Assembly (NCBI GenBank): GCA_913051905.1
Contig: CAJXBY010000096.1
Coordinates: 1 to 9,248, forward strand
DNA length: 9,248 nt
Reading direction: 5' to 3'
Source of the DNA: an uncultured Gammaproteobacteria bacterium
GTDB lineage: Bacteria > Pseudomonadota > Gammaproteobacteria > Arenicellales > UBA868
Position 1 is the first letter of the stretch. Each line of letters starts with the position of its first letter. Shown here in pieces: positions 6,349 to 9,248 of the stretch. The notes beneath the pieces are model-generated. The model saw only the letters and a list, made by a program, of their open reading frames with translations. It was not told the DNA's origin and searched no databases. A program made the position numbers and the translations under genes.

Positions 6349-7895
6349 GCCAGCCACGGAAAAACTATCAGGGTGCGCGCTGGGATGAACCGCTGATCTA
6401 CGAACTGGGTTCGCCGGGTGAGCGTTCCGTGTTTCCTCCCCAGACCGTGGAGCAGATCAGAGCGGTTGTTGGGGATCCGTTGTCCGGGGTGCCCGAGAAT
6501 TTGCGGCGTATGAACCCCGCCGACCTGCCTGAGCTTTCTGAACCCCAGGTGCTGCGGCACTATACCCGGTTGTCACAGATGTGCCTGGGAGTGGATGTGG
6601 CCGTTGACATGACGGGCACCTGTACCATGAAGTACAGCCCCAAAGTCAACGAACTGCTGACCCGCAGACCGGAGATGAGCGAACTGCATCCTTCGCAGGA
6701 TCCCGCAACGATGCAGGGGATTCTGGAAATCGTTCACCGGCTGGCCGGCATAATGTGTGAAATCTCAGGGCTGGATGCGGCAACCTTTCAGCCTGCAGGC
6801 GGTAGCCAGGGCATCTTTGCGAACGCCTGCATCATTCGGGCCTATCACCAGGCAAGAGGGCAAAGCGACCAACGCGACGAGATCATTACGACATCTTTTT
6901 CCCATCCAGCCGATCCAGCGGCAGCGGCTACGGCTGGCTACAAAGTGATCACGCTGATGCCGGGTCCTAAAGGTTACGCGACACTGGACGCACTGGAAGC
7001 AGTGTTGTCCGAGCGTACCGCTGGGCTGATGATCACCAACCCTGAAGACACCGGGCTGTTCAACCCCGAGATCGACCGTTTTGTCGCACGGATTCACGAC
7101 GCGGGAGGGTTGTGTGCCTATGACCAAGCCAATGCCAATGGCCTGCTGGGTATCGCGAGAGCTGGTGATATCGGTTTTGACCTTTGCCAGTTCAACCTGC
7201 ACAAGACCTTCTCGGGACCCCATTCGAGCAATGGCCAGGCCTGTGCCGCGATCTGTGTGTCGGAGGACCTGGCCCGGTTTCTGCCCCGTCCGGTAGTGGT
7301 CTTCGACGGTCAGCAGTACGGACTGGAGGACCCGCCCGATAGCATCGGGAAGGTGCGGGGTTATCTGGGCAACCTGCAGGTCGCGGTAAAGGCCTATGCC
7401 TGGATTCGGAGTCTGGGTGCTGACGGTCTGAAGGCCGCGGCCCAAACGGCCGTTCTGAACAGCAACTATATGGCCCGTAGACTGAGCCGGACCCCGGGGT
7501 TCGAATTGCCCTACGACACCAGCATCAGGCGTCTTGAACAGGTGCGGTACAGCCTGGCGCCACTGAAAGAGGATACCGGCATCGGCGGTCCTGAGATGAA
7601 AATGAGAATGATCGACTTCGGGCAGCAACATATTTTTGAGAGCCACCATCCTGTACTGGTACCAGAACCCGCCACCATTGAGCCCGGCGAGTCGTATTCG
7701 CTGGACGAGATCGATGAATATCTAGCTGTGCTCGAAACTGTTGCCCTTGAGGCGCGCACAGACCCCAGCCTGGCAGCGTGCGGCCCTTATCGGTCGGCTC
7801 AGCCACGGGCCGATGACGTTGTCCAGGACGATTCGGAAACCTGGGCGATGACCTGGCATGCCCGACAGCGTAAGCCGACGGTTGCCAAAGATTGA
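6345..7895 (+). CDS. GcvPB-like protein (glycine dehydrogenase subunit 2 family, PLP lysine present)
   Basis: This is a homologue of the PLP-binding half of glycine decarboxylase, 516 aa. The start ATG has GGAGG (6333-6337) seven bases upstream and overlaps the preceding stop by four bases. Landmarks: LSEPQVLRHYTRLSQM at about 64-79, GTCTMKYSPKVNE at 91-103 (family GSCTMKYNPKINE), QPAGGSQG at 149-156, YDQANANGLLG at 259-269 and the Schiff-base motif NLHKTFS with Lys286. PLP should be bound. The glycine-rich loop after the lysine, usually THPHGGGGPG-like, reads GPHSSNGQA at 291-299. The segment usually written AHGTNPASA reads SHPADPAAA at 186-194. The region after about residue 470 has no family motif that I recognise. 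The protein probably forms a heterotetramer with the upstream product and decarboxylates an amino acid. Without gcvH, gcvT or lpd here, the methylene acceptor is not evident. Loop changes make a substrate other than glycine likely but unproved. Confidence 0.88.
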   Translation: MSQPRKNYQGARWDEPLIYELGSPGERSVFPPQTVEQIRAVVGDPLSGVPENLRRMNPADLPELSEPQVLRHYTRLSQMCLGVDVAVDMTGTCTMKYSPKVNELLTRRPEMSELHPSQDPATMQGILEIVHRLAGIMCEISGLDAATFQPAGGSQGIFANACIIRAYHQARGQSDQRDEIITTSFSHPADPAAAATAGYKVITLMPGPKGYATLDALEAVLSERTAGLMITNPEDTGLFNPEIDRFVARIHDAGGLCAYDQANANGLLGIARAGDIGFDLCQFNLHKTFSGPHSSNGQACAAICVSEDLARFLPRPVVVFDGQQYGLEDPPDSIGKVRGYLGNLQVAVKAYAWIRSLGADGLKAAAQTAVLNSNYMARRLSRTPGFELPYDTSIRRLEQVRYSLAPLKEDTGIGGPEMKMRMIDFGQQHIFESHHPVLVPEPATIEPGESYSLDEIDEYLAVLETVALEARTDPSLAACGPYRSAQPRADDVVQDDSETWAMTWHARQRKPTVAKD

Positions 7896-9014
7896 ATGAC
7901 CTCGCGTATCGGATTGATCGTCAACCCCGTCGCCGGTCTCGGTGGTTCGGTCGGACTTAAGGGCAGCGATGGTGCCGATACGGTACGGCATGCGCTCGCC
8001 CTGGGGGCAGTGCCGCAGGCGAACGCGCGCAGCATACATACTCTGAAACTTGCCCGAAGTCGTGCAGCCACGGCGTTTGAACTGCTGACACCCGCAGGGC
8101 CGATGGGTCAGAACGCCGCTCGGGCCGCGGGATTTTCTCCTTCGGTTCTTTCGTTGTCCGTTAAGGGCTCGACCACTGGGGCGCATACCCGGGCTGCGGT
8201 CAGCGAACTGCTCGAGCGAGGCATCGATTTGCTGGTTTTCGCCGGTGGCGATGGTACCGCCAGGGATGTGTGCGGGATTCTGGGCGAATCACTGCCGTGT
8301 ATCGGCATACCGGCTGGGGTCAAGATCTATTCTGGCGTTTTCGGACGTTCTCCTGCTGCCGTGGCCGATGTAATCGCCAGCTGGTCGGAAGGTAGGTGCT
8401 CATGCGTCACGTCGGAGGTGGTCGATGCTGACGAAGAGGCTATACGGCAGGGTCACCCATTCACCCGACCTTTCGGCTTTCTATCCGTACCCGATGTCAC
8501 GGGGCGGGTGCAGTCTCCCAAATCGCCGGTCGTTTCGGAGACAGCTGATCTCGACGGTATTGCACGCGAAGTCGAATCGCGCCTTCCAGCGGGCGCTGTG
8601 TGCGTCCTCGGGCCCGGCACCACGACCCGTGCAATCATGCAGCACTTTGGCCTAGCCAAAACTCTCCTGGGTGTCGACGTGATCCAGGACCGGGTGCTGG
8701 TCGCTGGTGATGCCAGCGAAAAAGAGATTCTCCGGGTCTGTACCGGCCGTTTATCCAAGATCGTGGTGACCCCCATTGGTGGACAGGGTCATGTACTGGG
8801 GCGGGGCAATCAGCAACTGAGTCCAGCGGTGTTGCGCCAAGTCGGGCTCGATAATCTGATCGTGATTGCCACCCCGGGGAAGCTTGCCGGTCTGGTGCAT
8901 CATGGAGTGACGGTTGACACGGGCTGTGCGGATCTCGACAGCGCTTTAGCCGGACATATCCGGATCATTACCGGTTGGAGGCGAGAATCCGTGTGCCCCG
9001 TGGAGGTATACTGA
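7896..9014 (+). CDS. AcoX-type ATP-NAD kinase family protein
   Basis: This is a cytoplasmic protein of the diacylglycerol/NAD kinase-like fold, 372 aa, close to the usual length for the AcoX-like family. Landmarks: IGLIVNPVAGLGGSVGLKGS at 5-24, the nucleotide-site motif GGDGT at 117-121, GIPAGVKIYSGVF at 137-149, GPGTTT at 239-244 and GGQGHVLGRGNQQLSP at about 295-310, followed by an ATPGKLAGL strand near 325-333. The end, ITGWRRESV, matches the usual C-terminus, so the protein is complete. AcoX proteins are named for acetoin catabolism operons, where their role is unsettled; members also occur beside other catabolic operons. The ATG immediately follows the GcvPB-like TGA with no gap (TTGAATG), and no separate Shine-Dalgarno is visible, so translation is probably coupled. 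The tight linkage suggests it acts on a substrate, cofactor or product of the Gcv-like enzyme. True NAD kinase activity is not shown by the sequence. Confidence 0.88.
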   Translation: MTSRIGLIVNPVAGLGGSVGLKGSDGADTVRHALALGAVPQANARSIHTLKLARSRAATAFELLTPAGPMGQNAARAAGFSPSVLSLSVKGSTTGAHTRAAVSELLERGIDLLVFAGGDGTARDVCGILGESLPCIGIPAGVKIYSGVFGRSPAAVADVIASWSEGRCSCVTSEVVDADEEAIRQGHPFTRPFGFLSVPDVTGRVQSPKSPVVSETADLDGIAREVESRLPAGAVCVLGPGTTTRAIMQHFGLAKTLLGVDVIQDRVLVAGDASEKEILRVCTGRLSKIVVTPIGGQGHVLGRGNQQLSPAVLRQVGLDNLIVIATPGKLAGLVHHGVTVDTGCADLDSALAGHIRIITGWRRESVCPVEVY

Positions 9015-9047
9015 CACGTAGGATCGTTATCTTGGGGCGGTTATCGG

Positions 9048-9110
9048 ATGGCCGCTGAAGTCCACTGCTTGATGACAGTATTGCCCTCAGGGCTGAGGTG
9101 CGATCAGTGA
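9048..9110 (+). CDS. Possible 20-codon ORF before the second permease
   Basis: An ATG at 9048 opens a short frame, MAAEVHCLMTVLPSGLRCDQ. Its TGA (9108-9110) overlaps the GTG start of the permease as GTGA. There is no convincing Shine-Dalgarno; GGGG at 9034-9037 is rather far. A small hairpin (CCTCA 9085-9089 with TGAGG 9094-9098, four-base loop) lies inside it and covers the permease ribosome site. Translation of the short frame would open this hairpin. It may also be chance; the overlap is the only positive sign. Confidence 0.22.
   Translation: MAAEVHCLMTVLPSGLRCDQ
9095..9100 (+). promoter_or_regulatory. Shine-Dalgarno that decides the GTG start of the second permease
   Basis: GAGGTG lies six bases before the GTG at 9107-9109. 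It can be masked by pairing of TGAGG (9094-9098) with CCTCA (9085-9089). An alternative GTG at 9098 is in the same frame but has a weaker AGGG site. Confidence 0.5.
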
Positions 9111-9248
9111 CTGGATTGCCGAGCTACACTGGAATACTTGGCCGGATCTGGCACTATGTTTTCCTCATAATCTGCGGATTCGTATTTCTGCTACTGGTCG
9201 CGCCCCTACTTGTCATCATTCCGCTATCGTTTAATGCGGATTCATATT
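9107..9248 (+). CDS. Second PotC-like ABC permease, N-terminal fragment cut by the window edge
   Basis: From GTG at 9107 the frame is open for 47 codons to the window edge. The peptide starts MTGLPSYTGILGRIWHYVF and continues as one long hydrophobic helix ending in a PLSFNADSYF-like stretch. This is the form of the first membrane segment and following loop of PotC-like importer permeases, which often read P-L-SFN just after the helix. It is not close in sequence to the PotC-like permease at 517-1314, so it belongs to a second transporter, or to a different branch. The gene follows the AcoX-like gene by 92 bases on the same strand with no terminator seen between them, so it may share the operon. 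The EAA motif lies outside the window, so assignment rests on the N-terminus only. Confidence 0.68.
   Translation, partial: MTGLPSYTGILGRIWHYVFLIICGFVFLLLVAPLLVIIPLSFNADSY

Noticed and set aside
6765..7649. A 294-codon open frame on the minus strand opposite the GcvPB-like gene
   Set aside because: It lies wholly antisense to a well-supported gene, shows no known motifs and is the sort of shadow frame expected at this GC content.
7722..8186. A 154-codon minus-strand frame across the GcvPB-like/AcoX-like junction
   Set aside because: The composition is arginine-rich shadow coding, and it would run through two intact genes.
8990..9106. Possible frameshift extending the AcoX-like protein past 9014
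   Set aside because: The protein already ends in the usual ITG-R-E-V type tail, and the following bases in other frames do not resemble the family.

Overview
The window is a compact, gene-dense bacterial stretch of about 9.2 kb. It carries amino-compound transport and catabolism genes of a type common in Pseudomonadota. Moderate-to-high GC, ATGA overlaps, polyamine-type (PotABCD-like) ABC genes and a split glycine dehydrogenase pair fit a gamma- or alphaproteobacterium; the sequence alone does not settle the class. No mobile element, CRISPR array, tRNA or rRNA was seen.

Left half (1-4768), all on the minus strand: one transport-and-catabolism operon read right to left. The order is a Tat-exported solute-binding protein (4768-3491), a strong hairpin terminator (about 3402-3444), a PotA-like ATPase (GTG start, 3284-2217), a PotB-like permease (2198-1329), a PotC-like permease (1314-517) and a class III aminotransferase that overlaps the permease by ATGA and runs off the left edge. 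The layout suggests import of an amine or amino acid followed by transamination of the import product.

Middle (4769-4965): a divergent control region with candidate promoters in both directions. It holds a terminator-like hairpin in the leader of the binding-protein gene and a 17-codon leader ORF, with a better Shine-Dalgarno than the gene itself, whose stop overlaps the first plus-strand gene.

Right half (4966-9014), plus strand: a tightly coupled three-gene operon. It encodes a GcvPA-like protein, a GcvPB-like protein with the PLP lysine in NLHKTFS, and an AcoX-type ATP-NAD-kinase-fold protein. The junctions are a 4-bp overlap and a zero-base gap. Both Gcv-like subunits keep the fold and landmarks of glycine dehydrogenase but have lost several family-signature loops, and no gcvT, gcvH or lpd is present. 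After a 92-bp gap a second PotC-like permease begins with GTG at 9107 and runs off the right edge, so transporter genes flank the cassette on both sides.

The most interesting hypothesis is that the GcvPA/GcvPB-like pair plus the AcoX-like kinase is a repurposed amino-acid decarboxylase module. It would act on an imported amine or amino acid other than free glycine. The motif changes and gene layout are seen directly; the changed substrate is inference.
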